A program made the position numbers and the translations under genes. 33,393 nt of DNA, taken from positions 1 through 33,393 of the forward strand of contig CANGZW010000034.1 in the NCBI GenBank assembly GCA_947458405.1. The letters run 5' to 3'. The stretch's first letter is position 1; the number at the start of each line of letters is the position of its first letter. The stretch is from Leptospiraceae bacterium. Its GTDB lineage: Bacteria > Spirochaetota > Leptospiria > Leptospirales > Leptospiraceae. This document shows, piece by piece, positions 1 through 9,106 of this stretch. Under the pieces are notes generated by a model that did not search any database, was not told the origin of the DNA, and was given only the letters and a program-made list of their open reading frames with translations.

Positions 1-519
1 CGGGCTCTTGCCATACAAAACCTTCCTCCCAACCAAGTGATGATGGGACTCGCATTGTTTATGACATTTTTTATAATGGCTCCCACTTTGAAAGAAGTGA
101 ATGCAAAAGCCTTTTCTCCCTATGTGGATGGAAAAATTGAAACCACAGAGTTTTTTGAAAAATCTATGCTCCCAATACGCGAATTTATGATCAGACAAAT
201 TGGAAAATCGGGAACCAAGGATGTAGCCTTATTTCTAAAACTGGGAAAGGTGAGTGATGTAAAAACATACGATGATGTTCCCTCCTATATTCTCATTCCC
301 TCTTTTATGCTCTCCGAATTGAAAAAAGCATTTATCATAGGTATCTATCTCTTTATTCCCTTTATTATAATTGATATTGTTGTGGCTTCCACACTTCTCT
401 CCATGGGTCTTATGATGCTACCCCCCGTTATGATAAGCCTACCATTTAAACTTATCCTTTTTGTTTTGGTGGATGGCTGGAATCTATTAGTATTTGAACT
501 TGTAAGGAGTTATAAATGA
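1..519 (+). CDS. fliP: Flagellar export gate protein FliP (C-terminal part, cut by window start)
   Basis: FliP is a core subunit of the flagellar type III export gate (FliP5-FliQ4-FliR1) in the inner membrane. The frame is open from base 1, so the gene begins outside the window and 172 residues are visible, against about 250 for the family. The first visible residues ([20 protein letters not shown]) match the conserved FliP segment that leads into a membrane helix. A hydrophilic domain follows (about residues 30-95), then two hydrophobic C-terminal helices ending [10 protein letters not shown]. An internal ATG at 37 is not the true start. The stop codon overlaps the fliQ start by 4 bases (ATGA at 516-519), so the two are probably translationally coupled. 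Identity is secure from sequence plus the fliQ-fliR-flhB-flhA order that follows. Confidence 0.95.
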   Translation, partial: RALAIQNLPPNQVMMGLALFMTFFIMAPTLKEVNAKAFSPYVDGKIETTEFFEKSMLPIREFMIRQIGKSGTKDVALFLKLGKVSDVKTYDDVPSYILIPSFMLSELKKAFIIGIYLFIPFIIIDIVVASTLLSMGLMMLPPVMISLPFKLILFVLVDGWNLLVFELVRSYK

Positions 520-779
520 CAGAGTTAGATGTAGTCACACTCTTGAGAGAATCCCTTTTTGTAACACTGAAAGTTTCCTCTCCTATTTTAATAACCGCTC
601 TCGTCGTTGGACTTGTGATTGGTATATTGCAAACTACCACTTCCATTCAGGAGCCTACCATAGCTTTTGTGCCCAAACTTGTCGCCATCTTTGTGGTGAT
701 TGTAATCTTTGCCTCCTGGATAGTGAGAGTCATGACCGATTACACAAGAAATATTTTTTACATGATAGAGAAGATATAG
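516..779 (+). CDS. fliQ: Flagellar export gate protein FliQ
   Basis: FliQ is the small two-helix subunit of the FliPQR export gate. At 87 residues it has the family's length, with two hydrophobic segments at about 17-39 and 53-73. The sequence from [20 protein letters not shown] to [20 protein letters not shown] is the typical FliQ core, including the conserved Q-x-x-T-S-I-Q-E turn between the helices. A ribosome site (AAGGAGT at 504-510) lies just before the ATG at 516, inside the end of fliP. The stop at 777-779 directly abuts the fliR start at 780, which fits strictly coupled, stoichiometric synthesis of the gate proteins. Confidence 0.95.
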   Translation: MTELDVVTLLRESLFVTLKVSSPILITALVVGLVIGILQTTTSIQEPTIAFVPKLVAIFVVIVIFASWIVRVMTDYTRNIFYMIEKI

Positions 780-1565
780 ATGCTAAATTATTTTCTGTAT
801 AACTTCCAAACATTTCTAATGATACTCTCTAGAGTATTCGGGCTATTTTCTATAGCTCCCGTGTTTGGTTCGGATGCAGTGACTTTTTCGTATCGCATAA
901 TGCTTTCTTTTTTACTTTCTTTGATATTGTATCCCTTTGCGAATGAACACATGATGAAGGTTCCCGGAGGAATGGGGGAATTTGCTGTAATTATCATCTC
1001 GGAAGGATTGATAGGAATACTGATCGGATTTCTAGTGAATATAATTTTTGCAGGTTTTCAGATGGCTGGAGAATACTTCAGTGTTCAGATGGGATTTGGT
1101 TATACAGAGGTTTTAGACCCCGTAAGTCAAACTTCCCTCCCTGTGATCAGTCAGTTAAAAAACCTAATGGGTATTATGCTATTTTTGGTTACGGGTGCAC
1201 ACAGAGTGATGATAGAGACATTAGCCCTCTCCTTTGAAAAAGTAAAAATAATCGTATTTACCGCTGAAGTAAACAATGGAATCATTAAAGTCTTTGAATC
1301 CGCCATTGGGGCTATGTTTGTGGTGGCTTTTAAAATTGCCTTACCAGTGCTCGGGATTTTAATATTAGTTACGATTGCAGAAGCACTCATGGGAAAAGCC
1401 GCTCCCCAAATGAATATCATGCAACTCAGCTTTCCCGCAAAAATAGTAATAGGAATGGGGGTTTTAATTATAACCATTCCTTTGATTGAAAAACAAATGA
1501 TAAGTAGTTTTGAATTATCCTTTGATAGAATACAAACGCTCTTTAGGTTATGGCCCGCACAATGA
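780..1565 (+). CDS. fliR: Flagellar export gate protein FliR
   Basis: FliR is the single-copy polytopic subunit that completes the FliPQR export gate. At 261 residues it has the family's length, with about six hydrophobic segments. Recognisable FliR stretches include FLMILSRVFGLFSIAPVFGS near the N-terminus, the loop GFQMAGEYFSVQMGFGYTEV, and the later segment around EALMGKAAPQMNIMQLSFPAK, which is a FliR hallmark. The start abuts the fliQ stop without a spacer. The 3' end overlaps flhB by 16 or 4 bases, depending on which flhB start is used. No ribosome site of its own is evident, so translation probably depends on coupling to fliQ. Confidence 0.95.
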   Translation: MLNYFLYNFQTFLMILSRVFGLFSIAPVFGSDAVTFSYRIMLSFLLSLILYPFANEHMMKVPGGMGEFAVIIISEGLIGILIGFLVNIIFAGFQMAGEYFSVQMGFGYTEVLDPVSQTSLPVISQLKNLMGIMLFLVTGAHRVMIETLALSFEKVKIIVFTAEVNNGIIKVFESAIGAMFVVAFKIALPVLGILILVTIAEALMGKAAPQMNIMQLSFPAKIVIGMGVLIITIPLIEKQMISSFELSFDRIQTLFRLWPAQ

Positions 1566-2659
1566 TATATGAAGAATTTTTAATTGACCTTCAATTATTT
1601 GCCGCCGAAGACGAGGGGCGAACAGAAGAAGGAAGTGAGAGACGAAGAAAAGAAGAAAGGGATAAGGGAAATGTACCCAAATCCAATGAGCTTCCCGCTT
1701 CTTTGGTATTACTTGCTTCCATACTTACGGTTTATTTGTTGGGCAATTATTTTTTTACAAAATCATTTTTTCTCTTTAGAAAGTACATAGAAAATATACA
1801 TACTTACGAATCATTTTCTTCGGAAGATCTGGGTATTTTGTTTAGAAATGCGGCAGAAGATATTCTTACACTCTTATTTCCTATTCTTGCCGTTGGATTT
1901 ATTGTGGCTATTGCCGGAAATATTGCCCAAGTAGGATTTCTTTTTAGTACCCAGGCTATCTCTTTTAATTTTGGAAAAATTGCTCCCAATTTCAAAAAAG
2001 TACTACCGACCCGCCAAACATTGTTCAGCCTCGGAAAAGCATTGGCTAAATTATTGTTGATTGGGTGGGTTTCCTATATTATTATTTCCAATGATTTTAT
2101 ACCCATGCTCAAAGCGGGAGATGTTGGTATTAAGGGTGCGTTAATCATGATAAGTCGATCATCCTTAAAAATCTTTTTGGTCATCGGGATCTTATTTTTT
2201 GCCATCAGTATTTTGGATTATTACTTTCAGAAATACGAATTTGAAGAGTCCATTAAAATGACACCCTCCGAAGCCAAGCAGGAAATGAAAGAAACAGAGG
2301 GGGATAAATCAATTCTCAATAGAAGAAGAAATATGGTGAGAGAATTTATTCGAAAAGGTATGCTCCAGAGAATTCCCAAAGCGGATGTCGTAATAGTCAA
2401 TCCCACCCACTATTCAGTGGCTCTCGAATACAAACCAGAAAAACACACCGCACCCATAGTGACAGCCAAGGGAATGGATGAAATGGCACTTTTGATACGA
2501 AGACTCGCTAAAAAGAATGATGTACCCATAATTGAAGATAGGATAACAGCCAGAATGTTATACGATGAAGTTGAAGTGGATAAGGAAATACCCGCCAAAT
2601 TTTTTAGAGCGGTATCCATAATTATTTCCAGACTCGATAAGTATAGGAGAGTTGCTTAA
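1550..2659 (+). CDS. flhB: Flagellar export switch protein FlhB
   Basis: FlhB is the substrate-specificity switch of the flagellar export apparatus. It self-cleaves at an N-P-T-H motif when export changes from rod/hook to filament proteins. The motif is intact at residues 284-287, in the context [12 protein letters not shown]. The N-terminal half carries a charged segment ([20 protein letters not shown]) and four hydrophobic helices, and a lysine/glutamate-rich linker precedes the cytoplasmic domain. At 369 residues it has normal length. Two starts are possible: ATG 1550 (16-base overlap with fliR) or ATG 1562, which would give an ATGA overlap like fliP/fliQ. An AGG at 1545-1547 is too close for the first and somewhat far for the second, so the start is undecided. 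Confidence 0.96.
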   Translation: MARTMIYEEFLIDLQLFAAEDEGRTEEGSERRRKEERDKGNVPKSNELPASLVLLASILTVYLLGNYFFTKSFFLFRKYIENIHTYESFSSEDLGILFRNAAEDILTLLFPILAVGFIVAIAGNIAQVGFLFSTQAISFNFGKIAPNFKKVLPTRQTLFSLGKALAKLLLIGWVSYIIISNDFIPMLKAGDVGIKGALIMISRSSLKIFLVIGILFFAISILDYYFQKYEFEESIKMTPSEAKQEMKETEGDKSILNRRRNMVREFIRKGMLQRIPKADVVIVNPTHYSVALEYKPEKHTAPIVTAKGMDEMALLIRRLAKKNDVPIIEDRITARMLYDEVEVDKEIPAKFFRAVSIIISRLDKYRRVA

Positions 2660-2661
2660 AA

Positions 2662-4773
2662 ATGAGTACAAAAAAATGGTACAACCAATCTGATGTAATA
2701 CTAGGGGGGGGTGTTATAGGAATACTAGCTATGTTAATAGTTCCTCTTCCCGGATTTGTATTAGATCTTTTGATTGTAGTAAGTCTTACCTCCGGACTCT
2801 TAATTTTACTTACTTCTCTCTCTGTAAAAGAACCATCCGATTTTACAATATTTCCAAACTTACTTTTGATTACTACCCTGTATAGGTTGGCTCTAAACGT
2901 TTCAACAACCAGACAAATTTTAGCAAAAGGTTCCTCCTTTAATAGCCATATTATTGATGCCTTCGGAACATTCGTTGTCGGTGGTGGTACGGGTATGGGA
3001 CGTTATGTAATAGGATTTATTATATTTTTAATTTTAGTAATCGTCCAAATAGTAGTTATCACCAAGGGTGCAACCCGTATTGCAGAGGTTGCGGCAAGGT
3101 TTACTTTAGATGCACTTCCCGGTAAGCAGATGGGGATTGATACAGAACTTTCGAGTGGAAATATTACAGAAGAAGAAGCACGAGCTAGAAGAAAAAAAGT
3201 CCAAAGAGAAGTTGATTTTTACGGGGCAATGGATGGAGCGAGTAAATTCGTTCAGGGGGATGTTCGGGCGGGGCTAATCATTACTGCCATTAACTTAATC
3301 GGTGGAATTATAATTGGTATGGCAATCAGAGGGGAAAGCTTTGCAAATGCCCTGGAAATATATGGAAAATTTACGATTGGGGATGGTCTTGTATCGCAAT
3401 TGCCCGGTCTTTTGACAACAACTGCAACGGGTATGATTGTAACACGTGCTGGTTCGGATAAAGACTTAGCAGAAGAGTTTAGAGCACAACTCTTTATGAA
3501 TCCCCAAACTCTCTATGTGGTTTCAGCCAGTCTTGCCGCAGCTTCACTCATTCCGGGATTGCCATTTTTTACTTTGATGTTTTTTGCGGCAGGAATAGCT
3601 TATTTAGCCTATTCCATAGATAAAAATGCCAAGGAAACACTCGCATCCATAGAGAAAAAAGATAATGATATAAAAGTAGAAAAGAAACCAGATTATTACA
3701 AAGAATTGCGTATTGATCCTATTGAAGTTGAATTGGGATTAAATTTAGTACCCCTTGTGGATGCCAGTCAGGGTGGTGTACTACTCGATCAAATCTCTAA
3801 TCTTAGAAGAAGGTTCGCTATTGATACAGGACTTGTAATACCTGCAGTTAGAATCTTAGATAATTTGGAGTTAAATCCGGATTCCTATTCAATTAAGGTA
3901 CATGGTGTGGTTGTCGGTGAAAGTAAGATCAAAGCTGATAGACTCATGGCACTAGACAATGCTAAAAAAGTTACCGATCCCGTTCGGGGAGAAGATTTCA
4001 CAGAGCCAACATTTGGATACAAAGCTAAGTGGATTCATCCGGATGATAAAATTGACGCTGAGAATAAAGGTTATACTGTCGTAGATCCATCTACAGTAAT
4101 TGTAACACATCTAAAAGAATTAATAGCAAATCATGCCGCATCCCTATTGGGAAGAGAAGAGATCAAGAGTCTTCTCGAGCATCTCAAGGCTTCCCATCCA
4201 TCCCTTGTGGCTGAAATTGATGACAAAAAAATTGGATATGGTCTTATCCAACAGGTATTACAAAATCTTTTGAGGGAAGGTTTGGGAATTAGAAACTTAT
4301 CCGGAATTATTGAAGCAATTGCCAATAACGAAGCCCGTTCTAGAGATCCCTATTTCTTATCCGAGAATGTAAGACAGTCTATTTCCAGACAGATTATCAA
4401 TGATTACCAAGGGGCTGATGGAAGATTGCATGTTGTAACACTTGACCCTAAGGTAGCGGATAGATTGAGCAAAGGGGTTGTAGTCGATCCAATCGAGGGA
4501 AGTCTGATTTCCATTCCTCCTGATTATTATAACAAATTAATAGAATCTATCGCTAGAGAGTACAATAAGTTTCACAATGAGGGAAAATTTCCAATATTTG
4601 TAGTCAGTCGTCCCCTACGTTTGCCATTTTCATATATGTTAGCAAAAGAATTTCCTCCGAGAAATTTTGCAGTGATTGCCATTGAAGAAATACAATCCTC
4701 CACTAAAACTGTAATGGAAGGTGTAATCAATGTTTACTCAGAGCCGGTGAAGAGCGGTAGGAACACAGAATGA
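2662..4773 (+). CDS. flhA: Flagellar export apparatus protein FlhA
   Basis: FlhA forms the nonameric ring of the export apparatus. Its membrane part conducts ions and its cytoplasmic domain docks chaperone-substrate complexes. The 703-residue length fits the family. The first roughly 330 residues hold about eight hydrophobic helices. The cytoplasmic loop between helices 4 and 5 carries the FHIPEP-family signature, including [19 protein letters not shown], with L152-P153-G154-K155-Q156-M157. A linker around residues 330-360 leads to the large C-terminal cytoplasmic domain. The GGAGAGTT stretch before the ATG at 2662 provides a ribosome site inside the end of flhB, leaving a 2-base gap. Confidence 0.97.
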   Translation: MSTKKWYNQSDVILGGGVIGILAMLIVPLPGFVLDLLIVVSLTSGLLILLTSLSVKEPSDFTIFPNLLLITTLYRLALNVSTTRQILAKGSSFNSHIIDAFGTFVVGGGTGMGRYVIGFIIFLILVIVQIVVITKGATRIAEVAARFTLDALPGKQMGIDTELSSGNITEEEARARRKKVQREVDFYGAMDGASKFVQGDVRAGLIITAINLIGGIIIGMAIRGESFANALEIYGKFTIGDGLVSQLPGLLTTTATGMIVTRAGSDKDLAEEFRAQLFMNPQTLYVVSASLAAASLIPGLPFFTLMFFAAGIAYLAYSIDKNAKETLASIEKKDNDIKVEKKPDYYKELRIDPIEVELGLNLVPLVDASQGGVLLDQISNLRRRFAIDTGLVIPAVRILDNLELNPDSYSIKVHGVVVGESKIKADRLMALDNAKKVTDPVRGEDFTEPTFGYKAKWIHPDDKIDAENKGYTVVDPSTVIVTHLKELIANHAASLLGREEIKSLLEHLKASHPSLVAEIDDKKIGYGLIQQVLQNLLREGLGIRNLSGIIEAIANNEARSRDPYFLSENVRQSISRQIINDYQGADGRLHVVTLDPKVADRLSKGVVVDPIEGSLISIPPDYYNKLIESIAREYNKFHNEGKFPIFVVSRPLRLPFSYMLAKEFPPRNFAVIAIEEIQSSTKTVMEGVINVYSEPVKSGRNTE

Positions 4774-4798
4774 TAAATATATTTTTTGAGAGGTATGT

Positions 4799-6133
4799 AT
4801 GGATTTTGTAAAGATTAGAGGTAGGGATATTCAGGATTGCTTTATGCAAATGAAGATGAAGTACGGACCGGAAGCCCATGTTTACGAGCAAAGGATAGTC
4901 ACCGAAGGGGGCGTCTTTGGAAGTAAGTTGTTAGCCAAAAAATATATTGAAATCGAGATTGGAGTACCCGAACAACAAACCTCAAAGGATCGGGTAGAGC
5001 GTAAGCTCGAAGATCTAAAAGAATTGCTCCGCCAAAAAACAGGGGATGAATCACGAAACAAAAAGAAAGGATTGAGTGATATCAAGCCTATTTTGTCGAG
5101 GGAGAGGGATCGCGATAGGGATAGAGAAAAAAGATCTTCTTTCGAGGAAGAAAATCCTAAAACAGAGCCCCAATTTACTGAATTTACCCCTGTAATTAAA
5201 AGGGAGAGTAGGGAATTAGGCATTTCTATGAAAGATGAACTTTTATACAATGAACCTAATATACCTGTAAAACAAAACTATAGCAATGATTCAGTGTATC
5301 TTAGAAGAGTTAAAGAAAAGCTAATAAAAGAAGGTATGACACCAGATTATGTTGAAGAATTAGTCCAAAAAGCTGACAAACATCTTTCTTATATCGATAA
5401 GGCTAAGAGTTCAGCAGTGAATGATAAAATGGCTGAAATTATGGAAGATAGAATCAGTGTAGATTCTGATTTATTTTCAGGTACAGGAAGGGGAAAAAGA
5501 AAAGTAATATTTCTCGTCGGGCCCACAGGGAGTGGTAAGACAACTACAATCGCAAAATTAGCGGCTAAGTATTTTTTGCACATGGGTAGAATGGTTTCGT
5601 TGTACACAACGGATAATTATAGAATTGCCGCTATTGAACAGTTGAAGAGATACGCTGATACAATGGATATTCCATTTTTTGCAGTTAAGGATTTAAAAAA
5701 ATTCAAAGAAAATCTTTCCCGGGATGGGTCTGAACTAATTTTAATAGACACAGCCGGTTATAACCATAAAAATCCTGATTTTTTGCAAAAAATGCAAGCC
5801 TATCAGGAGGCCTTCTCTGATAGAGACCAAGTAGAAAATATACTTGTATTACCTTCAATTATATCTTCATCCAATATGAAATCTGTAATGACTGCCTATG
5901 AAGATGTTGGGTATAAACGAATTATTTTATCTAAAATGGATGAAGCAGATTATATTTCATCTGCCCTAGAGTTAGCAGATACAAACTCTAAGTCGTTTGC
6001 CTATTTCAGTATTGGACAGGAAGTTCCTTTTGACATGATACCAGCATCCAAAAAGATATTCGCTGATTTAATTATGAATCCAGAAAAAATGAAGGATATA
6101 AAAGGGGAAGCATTTGCGTTTGCAAATTCGTAA
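4799..6133 (+). CDS. flhF: SRP-type GTPase FlhF
   Basis: FlhF is the third SRP-family GTPase (with Ffh and FtsY). It directs flagella to their correct cell site and works with FlhG. The N-terminal B domain (about 1-85) is followed by a charged linker containing an unusual run of alternating R and D near residue 100. The NG domain then shows a Walker A P-loop GPTGSGKTTT at residues 241-250, TTDNYRIAAIEQL, the DTAG switch at 317-320, and SKMDEA in place of the usual TKLDE. The GAGAGG at 4788-4793 supports the ATG at 4799; the ATG at 4795 is out of frame. At 444 residues, family membership is clear. Confidence 0.96.
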   Translation: MDFVKIRGRDIQDCFMQMKMKYGPEAHVYEQRIVTEGGVFGSKLLAKKYIEIEIGVPEQQTSKDRVERKLEDLKELLRQKTGDESRNKKKGLSDIKPILSRERDRDRDREKRSSFEEENPKTEPQFTEFTPVIKRESRELGISMKDELLYNEPNIPVKQNYSNDSVYLRRVKEKLIKEGMTPDYVEELVQKADKHLSYIDKAKSSAVNDKMAEIMEDRISVDSDLFSGTGRGKRKVIFLVGPTGSGKTTTIAKLAAKYFLHMGRMVSLYTTDNYRIAAIEQLKRYADTMDIPFFAVKDLKKFKENLSRDGSELILIDTAGYNHKNPDFLQKMQAYQEAFSDRDQVENILVLPSIISSSNMKSVMTAYEDVGYKRIILSKMDEADYISSALELADTNSKSFAYFSIGQEVPFDMIPASKKIFADLIMNPEKMKDIKGEAFAFANS

Positions 6134-6142
6134 GATATAAAA

Positions 6143-7033
6143 ATGGACCAAGCCGCGGCACTTAGAAAATTACGGGATAAATCTCCAATTAAATCCTCCC
6201 AAAATAAGACTAAAAAAAGATCTACCAAGATTTTTGCTATTAGTTCTGGAAAGGGAGGTGTGGGAAAAAGCACCATAACTGTAAACTTAGGACTCTCCTT
6301 AACTTTAGAGGGAAAAAAAGTTTTGATTATGGATGGTGATCTTGGACTGGCTAATATCAATGTAATAATGGGAATAATTCCCAAGTACACATTGTATCAC
6401 GTAATACGTGGACAAAAGACTCTTAAAGAAATTATTTTACAAACTCCCGAAGGATTGAGTATTATCCCCGGGGCTAGTGGATATACACAACTAGCTGATT
6501 TAGATTCTAATGCTCGAGAAAATCTTATGAAGAGTTTTGCAGAGATTGATGATTTTGATTATATCCTAATAGACACGGGTGCAGGTATTAACTCGGTTGT
6601 TATCAATTTAATTATGGCGGCTGATGAAGTGATTATAGTTACAACTCCCGAGCCCACATCTATAACAGACTCATATGGATTAATTAAATCAATTATCAAT
6701 AGAAATAAAAGTTTTAAACTTAGTGTAATAATAAATAAAGCAAAAGATGAAATAGATGGTAGAAAAGTTTCAAAAAGGGTCGTGGATATCTGTAATAAAT
6801 TCTTAAATGTAGTACCAAAAGAAATTGGAGTTGTCTATAAGGATGAGGAAGTCGAACGAAGTATTTATGTTCAAAAACCATTCATCATAAACTCACCTAA
6901 ATCTAGAGCGGCAGATTGTATTTTTAGATTGAGTAGGACAATCATAGAAGAAAACATTGGTCAATCAGATGATGATAAGCGTTTGAGTGGCTATTTGAAA
7001 AAGTTTTTTGCTAATAATGATAATGAGAAATAG
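6143..7033 (+). CDS. flhG: MinD-like ATPase FlhG (YlxH)
   Basis: FlhG is a MinD-type ATPase that limits flagellar number and stimulates the GTPase of FlhF. The N-terminus begins MDQAAALRKL, which contains the DQAxxLR activator helix known from FlhG proteins to act on the FlhF dimer. The deviant Walker A motif is KGGVGKST at residues 37-44, with the signature lysine K37 and the P-loop lysine K42. MDGDLGLANI is the Walker A-prime/switch I aspartate region, and DYILIDTGAG is Walker B/switch II. The 296-residue length is normal. The gene lies 9 bases downstream of flhF with only a weak AAGA ribosome site, so coupling to flhF is likely. Confidence 0.95.
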   Translation: MDQAAALRKLRDKSPIKSSQNKTKKRSTKIFAISSGKGGVGKSTITVNLGLSLTLEGKKVLIMDGDLGLANINVIMGIIPKYTLYHVIRGQKTLKEIILQTPEGLSIIPGASGYTQLADLDSNARENLMKSFAEIDDFDYILIDTGAGINSVVINLIMAADEVIIVTTPEPTSITDSYGLIKSIINRNKSFKLSVIINKAKDEIDGRKVSKRVVDICNKFLNVVPKEIGVVYKDEEVERSIYVQKPFIINSPKSRAADCIFRLSRTIIEENIGQSDDDKRLSGYLKKFFANNDNEK

Positions 7034-7042
7034 GGGAATAGC

Positions 7043-7552
7043 GTGAAATCAAAAATCGTTATAGCTTTTTTTGTTATAGGAATTGGATTGAGTTTACCGG
7101 GTGGCATTATTGCGGGAAATTCTATTTATAATATTATAACATATAGTATTATCTCTTCAATTGTATTGGCTGGATTAGTTTTTGGATTGTTATCTTTTCT
7201 GGAATCTAAGGTTCCCGAATTTACAGATTTTTTAAACAATGTCAGTAGTGGAAATTTTTCGGCAGCTTCCGAAGGAGAAGAGGGAACTGACTCTTCCGAA
7301 CAACAGGGAGATTCAAAATCTAATCAAGAATTTTCAGATTCTCACTCGGGCACATCGGGAGAAAAATCAACATTGGGTGACCCGTCATTACCTTCAAATC
7401 CTAAGAATGAGAGACCTAAGAATGGAAAATTTGGGGATCATATAATGATAGATAATATTCCTATTAAAAATGAACCCAAATTAATGGCAGAAGCTATAAG
7501 AACGATTATGGCTCAGGATGACATGCCCAATAATCTAAATAAACCAAAGTGA
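7043..7552 (+). CDS. Two-helix membrane protein of the flagellar operon, function unknown
   Basis: I do not recognise a named family. The GTG start at 7043 is supported by AGGGGA at 7032-7037. The 169-residue product has two hydrophobic segments (about 4-24 and 31-53), then ESKVPEF and a long polar tail rich in Ser, Glu and Gly (about 70-130) that looks disordered. The C-terminus is more ordered and ends with a helix-like stretch around LMAEAIRTIMAQDD. It lies 9 bases after flhG and 88 bases before the sigma factor. I recall comparable small membrane proteins at this spot in other spirochaetes, but cannot verify that. A role in flagellar assembly or in sigma-28/FlhG regulation is inference from position only. 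Confidence 0.8.
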   Translation: MKSKIVIAFFVIGIGLSLPGGIIAGNSIYNIITYSIISSIVLAGLVFGLLSFLESKVPEFTDFLNNVSSGNFSAASEGEEGTDSSEQQGDSKSNQEFSDSHSGTSGEKSTLGDPSLPSNPKNERPKNGKFGDHIMIDNIPIKNEPKLMAEAIRTIMAQDDMPNNLNKPK

Positions 7553-7640
7553 AAATATACCAGAGTAATTATAAAAATATACAAAGTGAGGAAATGATTT
7601 AATTCAAACCCAAGAGCTAAGAGTTAAATTAAAATAATTT

Positions 7641-8441
7641 ATGTCCAGACTACTAGATAAGTACAATCAAATTGATGAAACATCCCTTTGGAAAGAATAT
7701 CGTGCCACCAAGAAACCAGAAATCAGAAGCTACTTGGTTGAAAAATATTCTCCTCTTGTAAAGCACGTTGCCGGTAGAGTTGCAATTGGTATGCCTCAAA
7801 ATGTGGAGTTTGATGATCTTGTGAGTTATGGAGTATTTGGACTTTTAGATGCAATAGAAAAATTTGATCCGGCAAGAGAGATTAAATTCAAAACCTATGC
7901 TATGACCCGAATCAGGGGTAGTATATTTGATGAATTGAGATCTGTGGACTGGATTCCCCGATCTATCAGGCAAAAAGCTAAACAATTAGAGCAAATAATT
8001 GGAATGCTTGAGAACAAAGAAGGAAAACCTGTTGAAGATGAGGTTATTGCTAAAGAATTAGGTGTTTCCATGGAGGAATATACTTCTATTCTAACTAAAA
8101 TCAGCGGAACTTCTCTTGTATCACTTAATGATATTTGGTTCTTGGGGGATGAAAACGATGAAGTTTCTTTTATGGAAACATTAGAATCCCCCTCTAATAT
8201 GAATCCCGATGTAATTATAGAAAGAGAAGAAATTAAAAATGTAATAGTAGAAGCAATTAAGACCCTCCCGGAAAAAGAAAAAAAGGTAATAGTTTTGTAC
8301 TACTATGAAGATTTAACCTTAAAAGAAATTGGTGAGGTTTTGGAAGTTACTGAGTCAAGAATCTCTCAATTACATACAAAAGCTGTGATGAGATTGAGAA
8401 GTAAATTAGGAAAAGTAAAATCTGTGGTAACTCGAAAATAA
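7641..8441 (+). CDS. fliA: Flagellar sigma factor sigma-28 (FliA/WhiG type)
   Basis: This is a group 3 sigma factor that directs RNA polymerase to late flagellar and motility promoters. Region 2 is clear ([20 protein letters not shown], then [20 protein letters not shown] and [15 protein letters not shown], all hallmark FliA/WhiG sequence). Region 3 follows ([19 protein letters not shown]). Region 4 contains a helix-turn-helix, [20 protein letters not shown]. At 266 residues it matches the family. The start ATG at 7641 has no obvious Shine-Dalgarno site after an 88-base AT-rich gap, so expression may be separately set. The gene ends in a strong terminator and is the last member of the operon. 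In spirochaetes the same gene is sometimes named whiG. Confidence 0.94.
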   Translation: MSRLLDKYNQIDETSLWKEYRATKKPEIRSYLVEKYSPLVKHVAGRVAIGMPQNVEFDDLVSYGVFGLLDAIEKFDPAREIKFKTYAMTRIRGSIFDELRSVDWIPRSIRQKAKQLEQIIGMLENKEGKPVEDEVIAKELGVSMEEYTSILTKISGTSLVSLNDIWFLGDENDEVSFMETLESPSNMNPDVIIEREEIKNVIVEAIKTLPEKEKKVIVLYYYEDLTLKEIGEVLEVTESRISQLHTKAVMRLRSKLGKVKSVVTRK

Positions 8442-8470
8442 AAAAAATGCTAAAAGCATTTTTTTTATTT
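8440..8470 (+). terminator. Rho-independent terminator closing the flagellar operon
   Basis: A perfect 12-base inverted repeat (left arm 8440-8451, right arm 8455-8466) with a 3-base AAA loop is followed by an AT-rich tail with more T residues. The pairing core is ATGCT/AGCAT and the A-run pairs with the T-run. It overlaps the sigma-factor stop codon. The symmetric A and T runs mean it could work in both directions, but both neighbouring genes are on the plus strand. Confidence 0.75.
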
Positions 8471-8480
8471 TAATTAAGAA

Positions 8481-9101
8481 GTGAAAAATAAGAAAAGAGT
8501 CACAAATGTAATACTTAGTACTTTATTAGTAATATTTAATTTTATAAATTGTAAAATTTCAGACCCAAATTATTCAAAAAAACCATTATTGAATACTACA
8601 TATACGGGTTTTATTTCCCGAGATTTTTTTCAGGTAGTTGTGAATGTTCCCATACTACTTGAAGAAAAAACAATTGTCAAGGAAAGGGAAACCTGTCTTC
8701 AAAGATCAATTTCTGAGAGGGACAAGTTAACTATTCCTATACTTAGAGCGATTGCTACTAGTAATGTAAAAAATAAAGAGGAATATTCTGGAATAAAAAT
8801 AAACATAGGAGAACGTAAAAATAAATCAGAATTATCAAGGGGAGAGTTTTCTTGGTTTTTGGATTCGATGTTTTTATTTAAAGAAGATTATTCATCCCGA
8901 AAAAATTGTATTTTTGTATTTCGAGTTATTCAAGATAAGCTATACGATAAAGTAGAAAATGTAAAACTTGTAATACAAGAAGATATGCCAAAACAAAAAA
9001 ATACATTTTTGGAAACAACTCCATCAGGCTCAACAAATACACAACAAAATAACCAAAACCAAAATCAAAACCAACCAAATATTCCAGGGGTTGTACGTTA
9101 A
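8481..9101 (+). CDS. Putative lipoprotein, function unknown
   Basis: The product has a basic N-terminus, a hydrophobic stretch and a lipobox-like FINC, giving a lipidated cysteine at C24, typical of loose spirochaete lipoboxes. The GTG start at 8481 has only a weak AAGAA upstream. The mature part (about 180 residues) contains two further cysteines, in the segments ERETCLQRS and SRKNCIFVF, which could form a disulfide. The C-terminus is an Asn/Gln-rich low-complexity tail of alternating NQ. I do not recognise a domain. It precedes the amidohydrolase-like gene by only 5 bases, so the two probably form one unit exported to the periplasm or outer membrane. Confidence 0.75.
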   Translation: MKNKKRVTNVILSTLLVIFNFINCKISDPNYSKKPLLNTTYTGFISRDFFQVVVNVPILLEEKTIVKERETCLQRSISERDKLTIPILRAIATSNVKNKEEYSGIKINIGERKNKSELSRGEFSWFLDSMFLFKEDYSSRKNCIFVFRVIQDKLYDKVENVKLVIQEDMPKQKNTFLETTPSGSTNTQQNNQNQNQNQPNIPGVVR

Positions 9102-9106
9102 TAAAT

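Noticed and set aside
4882-5250. 122-codon minus-strand frame inside flhF
   Set aside because: It is a shadow of the flhF linker, rich in Ser and Leu from reverse reading of charged codons, with no ribosome site.
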